Position numbers and translations under genes: made by a program. Below, one piece after another: positions 27,923-36,966 of a stretch of 64,000 bases of DNA (position 1 is the first letter of the stretch; each line of letters opens with the position of its first letter). This DNA is from Conexibacter sp. S30A1 (GTDB lineage: Bacteria; Actinomycetota; Thermoleophilia; Solirubrobacterales; Solirubrobacteraceae). The stretch lies in the NCBI RefSeq assembly GCF_023330665.1, contig NZ_CP097127.1, positions 372,001 to 436,000 of the forward strand. The letters are read 5' to 3'. The notes below the pieces were generated by a model. That model had not been told where the DNA came from and did no database searches. It saw only the letters and a list, made by a program, of their open reading frames with translations.

Positions 27923-28512
27923 ACTGGATGGGCGGAGGTGGCGAGCCGCGTCTGGTGCTGGTGCGCCACGGGGCGACCGAGTGGAGTCAGAACGGCCGGC
28001 ACACGAGCCACACAGACCTGCCGCTGCTCACCTCGGGCGTCACGCGTGCACGGGCGCTCGCGCCGGTGCTTGGGGCGATGCACTTCGCGCGCGTGCTCTC
28101 AAGTCCGCTGCAGCGCGCTCGGCGAACGGCCGGGCTCGCCGGGTTCGGTGACCGGGTCGAGGTGCTGCCGGCGCTCACCGAGTGGGATTACGGCCACTAC
28201 GAGGGCAAGACCAGTGAGGAGATCTGGCGTGAGCGGCCGGGCTGGGAGCTTTGGAGAGACGGCGCGCCCGGAGGCGAGTCGCCCGCCCAGGTCGCCGCGC
28301 GCGTGGACGGCGTGATCGACGAGGCGGTGCGTGCCGACGGTGACGTGCTGATCTTCGCTCACGGCCATGTGCTGCGGGTTCTGGCGGCGCGCTGGGCCGG
28401 TGGCGATGTGACCCTGGGTGCCCGTCTGGCGCTCGATCCCGCGACGATCTCGATCCTCGGGCACGAGCATGACACTCGCGTGCTCGAGCGCTGGAACGCC
28501 TCGGCCGGCTAG
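27919..28512 (+). CDS. histidine phosphatase family protein (phosphoglycerate-mutase-like)
   Basis: A 197-residue protein with the catalytic LVLVRHGATEWSQNGRHT (phospho-accepting His near residue 16), SPLQRARRTAGLAG, an acid in LTEWDYGHYEGKTSEEI, and the second His in VLIFAHGHVLRVLAARW. It belongs to the GpmB/CobC-like branch and could act on a sugar phosphate given its position at the end of the pentose-phosphate operon. The true start is ATG 27919 inside the glk stop, although the frame is open to 27850. Confidence 0.9.
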   Translation: MNWMGGGGEPRLVLVRHGATEWSQNGRHTSHTDLPLLTSGVTRARALAPVLGAMHFARVLSSPLQRARRTAGLAGFGDRVEVLPALTEWDYGHYEGKTSEEIWRERPGWELWRDGAPGGESPAQVAARVDGVIDEAVRADGDVLIFAHGHVLRVLAARWAGGDVTLGARLALDPATISILGHEHDTRVLERWNASAG

Positions 28513-28539
28513 CGGCGGCCTCAGACGCGCACGCGCGGC

Positions 28540-30177
28540 TCAGCCGAGCGCGTGCTGGGCGATCGCCAGATCGAGCGTGCCCTGCGACTCATACTGGCCG
28601 ATGTGCACGCTGTCGAGCTTGCCGACGCGGTTGAAGAACACGGTGGTTGGCGTGGCGGCCAGGCCCTGCGGCAGGATCTGAGTAGTGCCGCCCAGCGACA
28701 CCGGGTAGCTCGGGTAGCTGACCGGGTGCGCGCGCAGAAAAGCGCGCGCGTCGCCGGCTGGGTCGTTCACGTCGGCGCCGAGGAACGCGACCTGGCGGCC
28801 GTAACGCGCCGAGGCGGAGGCGAACAGCTTGAACTCGGTGCGGCACGGGACACACCACGAGGCCCAGAAGTTGACCACGACCGGGTAGCCGCGCAGCTCC
28901 CGAAGCCGTTGCTTGAGCCCCCTGACGCTGCCGATCAGTTCGCTTGCCTGGGCGTGCAGCGCCGCCAGCGGCGCGGGCGAGCCGCTCAGCTCGGCGCGAA
29001 TCGCAGTCTTGGTGAGCGGGCCGCTTGAGGTTGCAAGCGCGGCGTGCAGTTGCTGGGCGAGCGTCGCCAGCGAAGGCCAGCCGCTGGTCGAGAGATCGCG
29101 GAAATAGAGCTCGGTGCCGTTGCGTGAGACGAGCTCGAGCCAGGGCTCGTCCTGCACGCCGTAGCCGTCGGCGAGCGCGCCGCTTCTGTCGATCGCGACA
29201 GGGTAGGAAAGCGGTGCCTTCAGGGTCGCGAGCAGGCGCGGCAGCGCCCGCGCGTTTGGCTCGACACTTGCCTCATCCACGGCGACCAGCTGCGGCAGGC
29301 CCGCGTGCTTGGCGAGCGCCACGTAGCGGTTCATGAAGTCAAGGTGCACCCGCAGGTTCATCACCTCCTGATCCCAGCTTGCGAAAAACATCAGCAGCCG
29401 TGGCCTACCGGGCCCGACGGTGACGCTGCCGTGGCCGACCAGCGGCAGCACGGCGCGCTGGGTGGGGGGCGTGCTCTTGGCGGGGGCGTAGGAGAGGTGC
29501 GACCGGACAGCCGGGTGACCGGGGAGCAGCTTTGAGACCTGCTGGGCGAGCAGCTGCGCCTGCTGGGGGACGCTTGCGTAGGACATCTGCGTCAGGTACA
29601 GGCGCGTCAGCTGCTGGTGCCGGTTGATCAGAAACAGCGCCGGGGTGTGGTCGATCTGGCCGGCCTCGATCTCAACGGCTATGTGGTAGGCCGCCCAGAC
29701 GTGCTTCAGGTGCGTGTAGGTGCCGGTGGCGAAGTCCCACAGGTGTGTGAGGCCGTGGAGCTCGGTGTAGGCCCGGACCCACTTGACGGCCGTCGCGCGT
29801 GGGTTGGCGTTGACGCCCAGAAGTGCCACCTGCGAGCCGGCGCTACCGAGCATCCGCTTGGCGTCGGCCATCACCGTTGTGGTGAGCGGGCAGACGGTCG
29901 TGCACTGCGCGTCGTTGAAGGCGAGCAGCACCACCTTGCCGCGGAACTCGCTAAGCGACACCGGCCGGTCGTACTGGTCGGTGAGCGTGAAGTTCGGGGC
30001 CGGTCCGCTGAGCGCCGTTCCGGGATCGAGGTTGGGGGAGAAGGCGACCTGCTGGGAGGCGCTCGGTGTGCGGTGCGGGCGCTGCGAGCTGATGATCGCG
30101 GCGAGCGCCACGAGCGCGAGCACGACAACCGCAACGACAGCCAGGCGTCCCCTGCCGATCTTGCTGAGCGTCGTCAT
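28540..30177 (-). CDS. membrane-anchored Sco1/SenC-TlpA multi-thioredoxin-fold protein
   Basis: A 545-residue protein with three thioredoxin-like modules. Residues ~9-28 form a membrane anchor (LAVVAVVVLALVALAAIIS). Module 1 (~55-215) is Sco1/SenC-like, with LLAFNDAQCTTVCPLTTT (CxxxC copper or redox site) and a His-rich THLKHVWAAYH stretch. Module 2 (~250-390) has the same fold signature but no Cys: FFASWDQEVMNLRVHL. Module 3 (~425-545) is TlpA/ResA-like, with VVNFWASWCVPCRTEF. The ATG at 30177 is chosen because the longer frame would run through the tRNA-Leu gene. A role in cytochrome oxidase copper insertion or periplasmic thiol redox is inferred. Confidence 0.8.
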   Translation of the reverse strand: MTTLSKIGRGRLAVVAVVVLALVALAAIISSQRPHRTPSASQQVAFSPNLDPGTALSGPAPNFTLTDQYDRPVSLSEFRGKVVLLAFNDAQCTTVCPLTTTVMADAKRMLGSAGSQVALLGVNANPRATAVKWVRAYTELHGLTHLWDFATGTYTHLKHVWAAYHIAVEIEAGQIDHTPALFLINRHQQLTRLYLTQMSYASVPQQAQLLAQQVSKLLPGHPAVRSHLSYAPAKSTPPTQRAVLPLVGHGSVTVGPGRPRLLMFFASWDQEVMNLRVHLDFMNRYVALAKHAGLPQLVAVDEASVEPNARALPRLLATLKAPLSYPVAIDRSGALADGYGVQDEPWLELVSRNGTELYFRDLSTSGWPSLATLAQQLHAALATSSGPLTKTAIRAELSGSPAPLAALHAQASELIGSVRGLKQRLRELRGYPVVVNFWASWCVPCRTEFKLFASASARYGRQVAFLGADVNDPAGDARAFLRAHPVSYPSYPVSLGGTTQILPQGLAATPTTVFFNRVGKLDSVHIGQYESQGTLDLAIAQHALG

Positions 30178-30264
30178 CTGCTGCGGTACCGGCCTCTGTG
30201 CGTTCGTCGGCTTGCGGTCCCGAGTCTCGCGCGCGAGCCCACAGACTGGGCTCGCGCTTGGCGA

Positions 30265-30348
30265 TGCGGCTGGAGGGACTCGAACCCCCATGCCCGTAAG
30301 AGCACAGCGACCTGAACGCTGCGTGTCTACCAATTTCACCACAGCCGC
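30265..30348 (-). tRNA. tRNA-Leu (anticodon CAG)
   Basis: Class II tRNA of 84 nt on the minus strand. The acceptor GCGGCTG pairs with CAGCCGC and is followed by discriminator A. The anticodon stem CAGCG/CGCTG with loop TTCAGGT gives CAG. A variable arm (about 12 nt) and the T-loop GGTTCGAGTCC are present. Confidence 0.95.
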
Positions 30349-30440
30349 GGTGAGCTGCTCAGATTAGCAATCGGCGCCGAGTCCGGTGCCGTGCGGGCAG
30401 CTTGCTGCGCGCGTTCGCTACCCTAGGCCGCGCAGTCCAA

Positions 30441-30513
30441 GCCGCTATCGTCTAGGGGACTAGGACGCCGCCCTCTCACGGCGGTAACCCGGGTTCGAAT
30501 CCCGGTAGCGGTA
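30441..30513 (+). tRNA. tRNA-Glu (anticodon CTC), island insertion target
   Basis: Acceptor GCCGCTA pairs with TAGCGGT (one G-U) and is followed by discriminator A. The anticodon arm CCGCC-CTCTCAC-GGCGG gives CTC, and the T-arm CCGGGTTCGAATCCCGG is canonical. The last 18 bases recur exactly at 47351-47368, marking the tRNA as the attachment site of the island to its right. Confidence 0.95.
30496..30513 (+). repeat. attL, 3' end of tRNA-Glu
   Basis: CGAATCCCGGTAGCGGTA, identical to 47351-47368. It covers the T-loop, acceptor strand and discriminator base, so the tRNA stays whole after insertion. Confidence 0.85.
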
Positions 30514-30543
30514 TTCCCCCCTCAAATCGCCGAACGGGCCACG

Positions 30544-30566
30544 ACCCCAGAGGCGACGGGGGTTTT
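30544..30566 (+). terminator. terminator downstream of tRNA-Glu on the island side
   Basis: A short ACCCC/GGGGT stem (30544-30548 with 30559-30563) is followed by TTTT. It would end tRNA-Glu transcription now that the native terminator is displaced. The rest of 30514-30873 shows no supported gene. Confidence 0.45.
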
Positions 30567-30873
30567 GTTAAGGGTGGGAGGGGTCATCTGGCCCCTCCTA
30601 GTCCCTCCTACTACCTGCTTCGCTGCACCTCCCTGCATCGCGAGAGCAGGCGATGCAGGCGGCGTAGGCCCGACCAGGACAGCTCTACGCTACCCACCAG
30701 GACGACCAGGGCCTGGCCAAAATCAAACCGCCAGAGCCTCCATCACACCCAGGACGATTCACAGACGACGCCGACAGGCAGGTACCCGCGTGGAGTGAAT
30801 GCTCCCGCTCCGCTGCAGCGCGGCAGTTGCCATCTAGCAGGTGCGGTAGCCGCGGCGGTCAGTTCCGGCGACA

Positions 30874-31914
30874 ATGACCGTCATGACGCCGCGACCCGCA
30901 TCCCTCCTGTTCGAGCTTCCAGGCGGTGCGCTCTCAGCCACCCCGGAGGCCATCGAGCCCGACTCCTTCGCTCAGCTTGGCGCGCTGGAGCTACAGCACA
31001 TCGAGAGATGGCTCGCGGCGGCGCCCGCGGTCCTCGGAGAGGAGCTGCTGGTCGTCACGACGCAGTTCGCCGGATTCGACAAGACGAAGGAGCGCTCTGA
31101 CATCCTCGCGCTCGACCGCGCCGGACGGCTCGTGGTCATTGAGCTCAAGCGCGACAGCTCCGGGTCCCGGCAGGACCTGCAGGCCCTGCGGTACGCCGCG
31201 TTCTCGGCGACGCTCACGCTCGACGACCTCCTCGACCTCTACGCGAAGCATCATGGCGCGGCGCCTGCGGCCATCTCCAAGGACGAGGCGCTCAGTCGCT
31301 TCACCAACCACGTGACCGAGGGCGCGCTCGAAGGCATCGACGAGGACACGAGGCCGCGCATCATTCTCGTCGCCAAGGCCTTCCAAGTCGAGGTCACCGC
31401 AACCGTGCTCTGGCTGCGCGAGACCTGGGGCATGGACATCTCCTGCGTCGAGCTCGTGCCGTACAGCGTCGACGGGAAGGTGCTGCTCAGCTCATCGGTG
31501 CGGATCCCCTTGCCTGAGGCGTCTGAGTACATGGTCAAGCGCGACCAGAAGCGCCAGAAGGCCGAGGCGGCGTCGAAGATCAGCTGGGAGAAGGCGATGC
31601 GCGTCATGGCAGCCATCCCGCACGGGCGGTGGATGAGCTACCAGGACCTCGCGGTCGCCGCCGGGGGGACTCCGCGAGCGGGGATGGCAGTCGGTCAGTA
31701 CCTCGCGAAGGCCGGCGACCTCCCGGAGCACTGTGCCCACCGGGTGCTGCGCAGCGACGGCAGCGTCTCCCCAGGTTGGCAGGGCGACATCGGCGGCCCC
31801 GAAGAGGCGCAGGCCCTGCTCGAAGCCGAAGGACTCCGCTTCGACGACAAAGGGCGCGCTGACCCCGCGAAGCGGTACCAGCCGGCTTCTGACGGCTCAA
31901 CCCACGCGAGCTGA
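30874..31914 (+). CDS. PDDEXK nuclease-like protein fused to an ATL/MGMT-type DNA-binding domain
   Basis: A 346-residue two-domain protein. Residues ~55-110 carry a PD-(D/E)XK core reading TKERSDILALDR then LVVIELKRDSSGSRQDLQAL, resembling NucS/DUF91-type nucleases. Residues ~235-330 match the DNA-binding fold of O6-alkylguanine transferases: AMRVMAAIPHGRWMSYQDLA, a helix with GTPRAGMAVGQYLAK, and HCAHRVLRSDGSVSPGW. Where MGMT has catalytic PCHR this protein reads CAHR, so the acceptor Cys is missing, as in alkyltransferase-like (ATL) proteins. It may recognise alkylated or otherwise bulky DNA and cut or mark it; a defence role is possible because it is the first island gene. Start: ATG 30874, or 30883. 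Confidence 0.7.
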   Translation: MTVMTPRPASLLFELPGGALSATPEAIEPDSFAQLGALELQHIERWLAAAPAVLGEELLVVTTQFAGFDKTKERSDILALDRAGRLVVIELKRDSSGSRQDLQALRYAAFSATLTLDDLLDLYAKHHGAAPAAISKDEALSRFTNHVTEGALEGIDEDTRPRIILVAKAFQVEVTATVLWLRETWGMDISCVELVPYSVDGKVLLSSSVRIPLPEASEYMVKRDQKRQKAEAASKISWEKAMRVMAAIPHGRWMSYQDLAVAAGGTPRAGMAVGQYLAKAGDLPEHCAHRVLRSDGSVSPGWQGDIGGPEEAQALLEAEGLRFDDKGRADPAKRYQPASDGSTHAS

Positions 31915-32263
31915 CGCCTCCAGCGGCCTGCGAGTCCTCGGAGCGCGCCCCCACGCCCTAGCGCCCCCGCCGCGCGCTGTCGTGGGTGTCCGTCGCACCC
32001 TCACGGTGTTTCACCGCAACGAGTAACCATCGAGCGGGCCGTCCTGCGCACCCGCGCTGGAGGCTCGCGCCGGACGCGCCGCGCAGGCGGGCGCAGAGCC
32101 GCATCCCGCCCGCGCGACCGCCCGGCTCGGGCAGCTGCTCGGTTTTGCGCGCGTTTTTGCGCCCGACCCCGGTAGGGAGGCGGTGCGGACCTGAGTTGGG
32201 ATTTTGGTCCTGCTGGGCCGCTACGGTCGCTGCTGACTGACCGACTTCGAGCAGGGAGGCTCG
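31915..32263. other. island intergenic, no gene recognised
   Basis: About 350 bp between the nuclease-ATL gene and an IS3 fragment. I see no supported coding frame, RNA or repeat. Confidence 0.5.
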
Positions 32264-32650
32264 ATGTCTTGTCCGGTGTGCGCAGAGCACCCGAGTGGCC
32301 GGGTGCGCCACGACGGCTACTACGGGCGCCACAAGGAGTTCATCCGCTGGACGAGCTGCTCGCGGCAGCGCCATGACCTGCTCACAGCGACGCAGCAGAC
32401 CCAACGGCGCCGCACGCGGCTATCGCCGCTACGGCACTCGCTCCGCTCGCGCCTACGCAACGACAGCCGCGTGAACCCGTCCGGCCTGGAGTGTCCCTAC
32501 GCTGGTCGCGACCACACACTGTTGCGAGGACCGGTTGAGTCGAAGCAGTACACCAGCTTCGACTACGGCCAAGAGCTCAACGACGCGAGGGTGCTCGCGT
32601 CGATGGGATCGGTCGGTGACGCATACGACAACCCCTCTAAAACCTACTAA
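32264..32650 (+). pseudogene. IS3-family transposase (OrfB) fragment
   Basis: The 3' third of this frame (about 32537-32650) encodes KQYTSFDYGQELNDARVL then ASMGSVGDAYDN, the integrase-core segment of IS3-family OrfB just after the second catalytic Asp. The preceding HSDRGS motif with the Asp is lost and the protein stops soon after, before the final catalytic Glu. The 5' part (from MSCPVCAEHPSG) looks unrelated. It is a decayed insertion sequence remnant and cannot be active. Confidence 0.7.
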
Positions 32651-32809
32651 CCCACTCTCCGTCAAACCCACGCCTGTTCAGCCTGTCCAGGGCGAATGAA
32701 GTGGATCGACGGCACCAAAGCATTCTCTCGGGGAGCGTGCTCGTTTCCGCCGGCCGGAAGTCAAGGAGAACGTAGATCCCACCCCGTCTTCGGCCGCGCC
32801 ATCCGGTGG

Positions 32810-34918
32810 CTACACCACGATTTTTAGGGTGATTCGCCACGCCACGTCACCCGGTTTGAATTTGACTCCGCCTCGATGCCGCCAGCTGGTCGAAGCGATC
32901 TCGTCCCGGTTCCGTCGGTCGACCTCAGCTCCGGATGGGAGCAACAGCAGGGATTCCAGGCTCGTGTCCGCTCTTGAAACTGCCTTAGCTGCTCTTGCTT
33001 CGGTGTCAGTTTCGATCTCGCGGCCCAAGTACGCGGTGTCGGCCGATCTGGTATCTCCAATTGTCTCGGTGTAGAGGTCGATGAGATCGGCCCCCGCGAG
33101 ATTCGGGTTGAGGTCCTCTGGCTGTCCACCCGGGGGAACGAGCGGGCCTTCGATGGTGATGATGATGTCCGCGTATCCGTCGTCGTCAATGACGATGCGG
33201 CTGATGCAGCGCGAGAAGAGCCGGGCGCGGAGCGCCTTGTGAAGTGGATCGGTCGGTGTCTCGACGGTGAGCAGAGTCAGGAATGCAGCCGTTCGGTCGT
33301 CTTGGCTGTGAACGCTCGGTGGCCCAGCACTGGATGCGGCGCGCTCACGGTTAGAGTCGAGGCGTGCTTGCAGTGCCCGCCGCCGCGACTGCAGGGGCTG
33401 AAACAGGATCTTCCATTCCTCGGGGCTGAGCTCTCCGCGCGTGTGTCGATCGACTAGCGCCGCTTCGCGGTTGTGCAGATCAGCAATCTCGGACTCAAGC
33501 TGAAATTCCTCATCTTCCGAAAGGCAATCGTCTGGGAGGGCCTGCTCGACACGCATCGCGTCCGCGAGCTGCCGTTGGAGCTCGGGATGCCGCACCAGAT
33601 CACGGATCGCTTCCACGACCGGTCTTTCGAGAGTGTCGCGCTCCCAGACAAACCGGCGACGATCGCTGCCTCGGACGTGCTTGCAGCAGGCTGGAACGAA
33701 CGGCGCGTGGCGGAGCCGTCGGTGATCGGGGTTGCCGTCCTTGAGGATGTAGCCGCCGATCTGGGCGTAGAAGCCACTGTCGCGGCGGCTGTCTTCGCAC
33801 TGTGCGTGGACGCATTCAACGGTGTTGAAGAGGAATTCTCCCAGCGGCGTGCGGTCGGAGCGTCCTTTTCGCAACGCGAGCACTTCCTGCACCCGGGCGA
33901 ACCGGTCCCGGGGGACGGGCCACGGGTTCTCAGGCGGTTCCTGGAGCACTGCCACGCCGTGCTTTTTCCCGCCGACGTAGCAGTAGTGCTCGCCGGTGCT
34001 GTAGATCGGGCTCTGGAGAACTCTTCGGATGTGTTCATGGTCGAACGGACAGCCTTCGTTAGCGAGGAGTTCGGCCACTTGGCGGGTGCTGAGGCCCACG
34101 CTTTCGTCTTCTGACCGGCCTGCTGGGTCGGCTATTTCAAAGGCGCGGTTGATCCACTTCATGCCTTCTTTCTCGGCCATCAGCCGCCTCGTTCGCTTGT
34201 CGCGAATAAACCCGAATGGCACCGGTCCGAGCCATCCATTACCGGCGAGTGGTCCCTTAGTGAGCATCCCGGCGCGCATCCTGCGGGTCGCGTTGCGTCG
34301 CTCGGCCGCAGAGACCATCATCATCGCTGTGAGCGCCATCCAGTCGGTCTCGTAGTCCATTTGCCGCCCGTACGTTGAGAGCCAGAGGCCGACGCCGTTC
34401 TTCTGCCAGCGCCGCAGAAGCATCTCGCCAGGAAGCAGGTCTCGCGCGATCCGGTCTCCGTCGCGCCAGACGATCTGCTCAAGCCAGCGCTCTTTGATGG
34501 CGCGGTCGACGATCAGCATGTCGTCGCGTTCAAGTACGCCCGCTGGCGGTGCGCCTGCTCGCTCGTGGCGCACCTCACGGGTGCCGCTCATCTTGATCGA
34601 CAGGACCGCGAAGCGTGGCCGCAAGATCTCAGCGTGGCGGTCAGATAGCGCCAGTATCGGTTCGAGCTGATTCACCAGACGCTCGTTGCGATCTTCTGCG
34701 CTGAGGCGCGCAGCCAGGATCGCGTTGCCTTCCGGGTTCATCTCCAGAACGCCGACCTGCGCGCCGCCCGCCACCGGATGCCAGATGACCTGCCCGAATC
34801 GCTCCAGCCCGTCGGTCGGGTCCTCATCGACCATTTGGCGAGGTTGACCGCTTGCGCCGGGACGGACGTTGATCACTGCCGGCTTACGTCGGCGTGGCTG
34901 TGGGCTTGCGGTGCTCAT
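32810..34918 (-). CDS. large serine recombinase
   Basis: About 702 residues. The resolvase domain is recognisable by ILAARLSAEDRN (the Ser nucleophile, near residue 73 with this start), IKMSGTREV, and WRDGDRIARDLLPGE (the DRxxR arginines). A helix, MMMVSAAERRNATRRMRAG, follows. Next come a recombinase domain (GPVPFGFIRDKRTRRLM) and a Cys cluster (VECVHAQCED, VPACCKHVRG), probably a zinc ribbon. A coiled coil (about residues 475-535, ESEIADLHNREAALVDRHT) precedes the C-terminal tail. The nucleophile usually lies within ~20 residues of the start, so ~60 extra N-terminal residues are odd. The frame is open to 35305, and starts at 34834 and 34741 are alternatives. Confidence 0.8.
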   Translation of the reverse strand: MSTASPQPRRRKPAVINVRPGASGQPRQMVDEDPTDGLERFGQVIWHPVAGGAQVGVLEMNPEGNAILAARLSAEDRNERLVNQLEPILALSDRHAEILRPRFAVLSIKMSGTREVRHERAGAPPAGVLERDDMLIVDRAIKERWLEQIVWRDGDRIARDLLPGEMLLRRWQKNGVGLWLSTYGRQMDYETDWMALTAMMMVSAAERRNATRRMRAGMLTKGPLAGNGWLGPVPFGFIRDKRTRRLMAEKEGMKWINRAFEIADPAGRSEDESVGLSTRQVAELLANEGCPFDHEHIRRVLQSPIYSTGEHYCYVGGKKHGVAVLQEPPENPWPVPRDRFARVQEVLALRKGRSDRTPLGEFLFNTVECVHAQCEDSRRDSGFYAQIGGYILKDGNPDHRRLRHAPFVPACCKHVRGSDRRRFVWERDTLERPVVEAIRDLVRHPELQRQLADAMRVEQALPDDCLSEDEEFQLESEIADLHNREAALVDRHTRGELSPEEWKILFQPLQSRRRALQARLDSNRERAASSAGPPSVHSQDDRTAAFLTLLTVETPTDPLHKALRARLFSRCISRIVIDDDGYADIIITIEGPLVPPGGQPEDLNPNLAGADLIDLYTETIGDTRSADTAYLGREIETDTEARAAKAVSRADTSLESLLLLPSGAEVDRRNRDEIASTSWRHRGGVKFKPGDVAWRITLKIVV

Positions 34919-35305
34919 ACCGTCGACCATGCCTGGGCCGTCGGCGCGCACGAGAGTTCCTCCGGTCAGTACGACACCGTCGTCACGGACGAGTCGTACC
35001 TGTCCCGCGCCGACCTCCAGCTCGAACCCCACTACCCGGTGATGCGGGACGTTTACAGGCAGCGCACCATCGCTCGCGGTAGGGTTGCGTCCAGTGTCAC
35101 GGTGGGCGAGAGGAGACGGCTCGGCTCGTGTTGGTTGCCGCTGAAGGACCACGGTCTCCGCTATCGCTCGCGCGGCTTTTTCCGCGCTCAGGCCCGGGTC
35201 CTGAGCGCGTCTCCACACGACATGCACAACGGGAGCGAGAGTCATGGGGGGCACCAGCCCCCTGATCGTCGGTGCGGCCGTGAACCGGTCGCTGGCAGTC
35301 TGCAT

Positions 35306-35854
35306 GTCAAGAAGGCTGGGAGCGGCTGCGTAAAAGCTGGGATAAGACGCGTGCTGGGGGTCAAACTCAGGTGGTGGGGCGGGTTGGGCGGACTAGAGGA
35401 ATCCCGTTAAGAGGACTACCGGGTACGGGAATCCCGGGAATCCCGGGAAACACGGGAAACCCGGGAAACCCGGGGTGGCCGTCGCGAACCTGCGAGGCGA
35501 CCACGAGCAGACCGTTGCCGCCCGGAGGGCGGACTTGAAATCGGACGACATGCGATCCCGGTTGGCCGCACTGATCGCAGGATGCCTACGGGAGCCGGTC
35601 CGGCGGAGCTTGGATCTCATGGGGGGCGGATCGTAAGGCGCCGTCATTGCGGCGTCTAGCCGGCCAGTTGACGATCGACTGGCCGTGGGACCGGAAGCCT
35701 TGCGCAGTGGACTTGATCTTTCCGGCGGGTTCTGGTTGACGTGTACGAGTGATGCGTGTGGTGCCGAGAAGCACCGCACGTATGCATGTAGAGCTTGACG
35801 GCGTTGGACTCGCGCCTCGGCTCTGCGCACCTTCACACGGCACCAGGAGAGCGA
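35306..35854. other. island intergenic with a 9-bp tandem repeat
   Basis: About 550 bp without a convincing gene; a TCA at 35903 and the repeat itself create only chance frames. The one feature seen is the tandem array at 35427-35471. Confidence 0.5.
35427..35471 (+). repeat. five-unit 9-bp tandem repeat
   Basis: Units GGGAATCCC, GGGAATCCC, GGGAAACAC, GGGAAACCC, GGGAAACCC lie head to tail. The first two units are themselves palindromic. The array lies between the serine recombinase gene and the small-gene operon. Confidence 0.85.
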
Positions 35855-36187
35855 ATGACAACAAACCGCATACACGCCTGTGAATCGGTGTGGCAACTGT
35901 ACGACGAGCAACTTGGGTGCGGGCACAACTGCGCTTCGCAGTCCGCAGCTGCGTTGCGGCAGCTAGGACTGGCGTCGTCTGCGCAGGCGTGGTGGATTGA
36001 GGGCGCGGCGCACGGGAACGCCGGTGTCTCCGGAACGCTCTGCATGCTGACGGCATGTTTCTCTCCGCTGGTGTCAGGCCCGCGATTGATCCTCGACCTC
36101 GACGATGGGTGTGGCGGTTCGCTCTTCTATCAGCCCTTGCGTGACCCCCTGTGCGGGACCAACCGGTACTACCGGGAGTTGGCTTGA
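35855..36187 (+). CDS. small Cys-rich hypothetical protein
   Basis: 110 residues, ATG with AGGAGA 5 nt upstream. Cysteines occur in HACESVW, GCGHNCASQ, TLCMLTACF, DDGCGG and DPLCGTN (8 in total), with several aromatic residues. No signal peptide or known motif. The spacing could bind a metal, but this is not established. The next frame can start at a TTG (36184) overlapping its stop, and the following two genes overlap one another, so this is probably the first gene of a coupled operon leading to xis and int. Confidence 0.6.
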   Translation: MTTNRIHACESVWQLYDEQLGCGHNCASQSAAALRQLGLASSAQAWWIEGAAHGNAGVSGTLCMLTACFSPLVSGPRLILDLDDGCGGSLFYQPLRDPLCGTNRYYRELA

Positions 36188-36222
36188 GCGGCCAGGAGCA
36201 GACGCAGCCGAACGGTGAGGCG

Positions 36223-36966
36223 ATGGACCAGGACAATGCCACGGTCGACGAGTTCCTTGCGGCTGTGCGCCGGCATCCGGACTGGGATCAGCCCAAGGCG
36301 TCAAGTTGGGGGCATCAGACGGTGATCGTCGACGCAGAGACCGAAACGGTGCTGGCGAGCTTCGATTATCGCGAGGCAGCGATCCTCGACTTTTACCGGC
36401 GTATGGATGCGGATGTGACGGTCGTCGATCGTCTGCGTGTGGTGCAGGTGAACGCTTCGACCGGGTTTCGCGTCCTCTGGTCGAGCAGCATGACTGCGGT
36501 TGAACGCGCGCTGCGGGCGGAACAGGGTCTCGGCTGTTGCGGGTTCAGCTCCGCTGAGATCGTTGACCGGCTCTGGGACTTTCTCCTGCACGGCACCGCC
36601 CTCACGCTGATCTCATCCGATGGCGGGACACGGCGGGCGGCCGAGCTTTGGTGGCCGGACGGGCTGGATGAGTGCGCGACCGTTGGCTGCCTCGTGGAGC
36701 ATGAGACAGACGAGTGGCGTCTGCTGACCGTCGGGAACGGGCTGCGTCCGATCCCGTTGTCGGAGACGGTGGAGGAGTACATCGCCACGGAGGCCGACTG
36801 GTTGCTCGGTAGCCCGGATATCGCCGCCGAGGACGTGCGCGAGGTTCGGCGGAACCGCCGCGAGCGCAAGCCCGTGCAGAGGTTCGCCGCTGCGCTGATC
36901 GCCTACGGCATCCATCTGGCCCACCGCTTCGAGGTGCTCGACCGCACCGGGGACGAACTCCAGTGA
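36223..36966 (+). CDS. hypothetical protein of the integration operon
   Basis: The 247-residue acidic protein is soluble, with no signal or membrane segment. Its N-terminal part (about 1-75, TVDEFLAAVRRHPDWDQPKA then LASFDYREAAILDFYRRMDA) looks alpha/beta, and the C-terminal end is basic (EVRRNRRERKPVQRFAAAL). I do not recognise the family. ATG 36223 has GGTGAGG just upstream; TTG 36184, which overlaps the previous stop, is an alternative. Its TGA overlaps the next GTG (36963-36966). Confidence 0.6.
   Translation: MDQDNATVDEFLAAVRRHPDWDQPKASSWGHQTVIVDAETETVLASFDYREAAILDFYRRMDADVTVVDRLRVVQVNASTGFRVLWSSSMTAVERALRAEQGLGCCGFSSAEIVDRLWDFLLHGTALTLISSDGGTRRAAELWWPDGLDECATVGCLVEHETDEWRLLTVGNGLRPIPLSETVEEYIATEADWLLGSPDIAAEDVREVRRNRRERKPVQRFAAALIAYGIHLAHRFEVLDRTGDELQ

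Noticed and set aside
32264-32500. Zinc-ribbon-like start MSCPVCAEHPSG as a separate gene
   Set aside because: Only two Cys pairs in a short stretch, no second half of the ribbon and the frame merges into an IS3 remnant.
35393-35926. Minus-strand frame with a collagen-like GFPGFP tail
   Set aside because: The motif is just the translation of the 9-bp tandem repeat and nothing else in the frame looks like protein.
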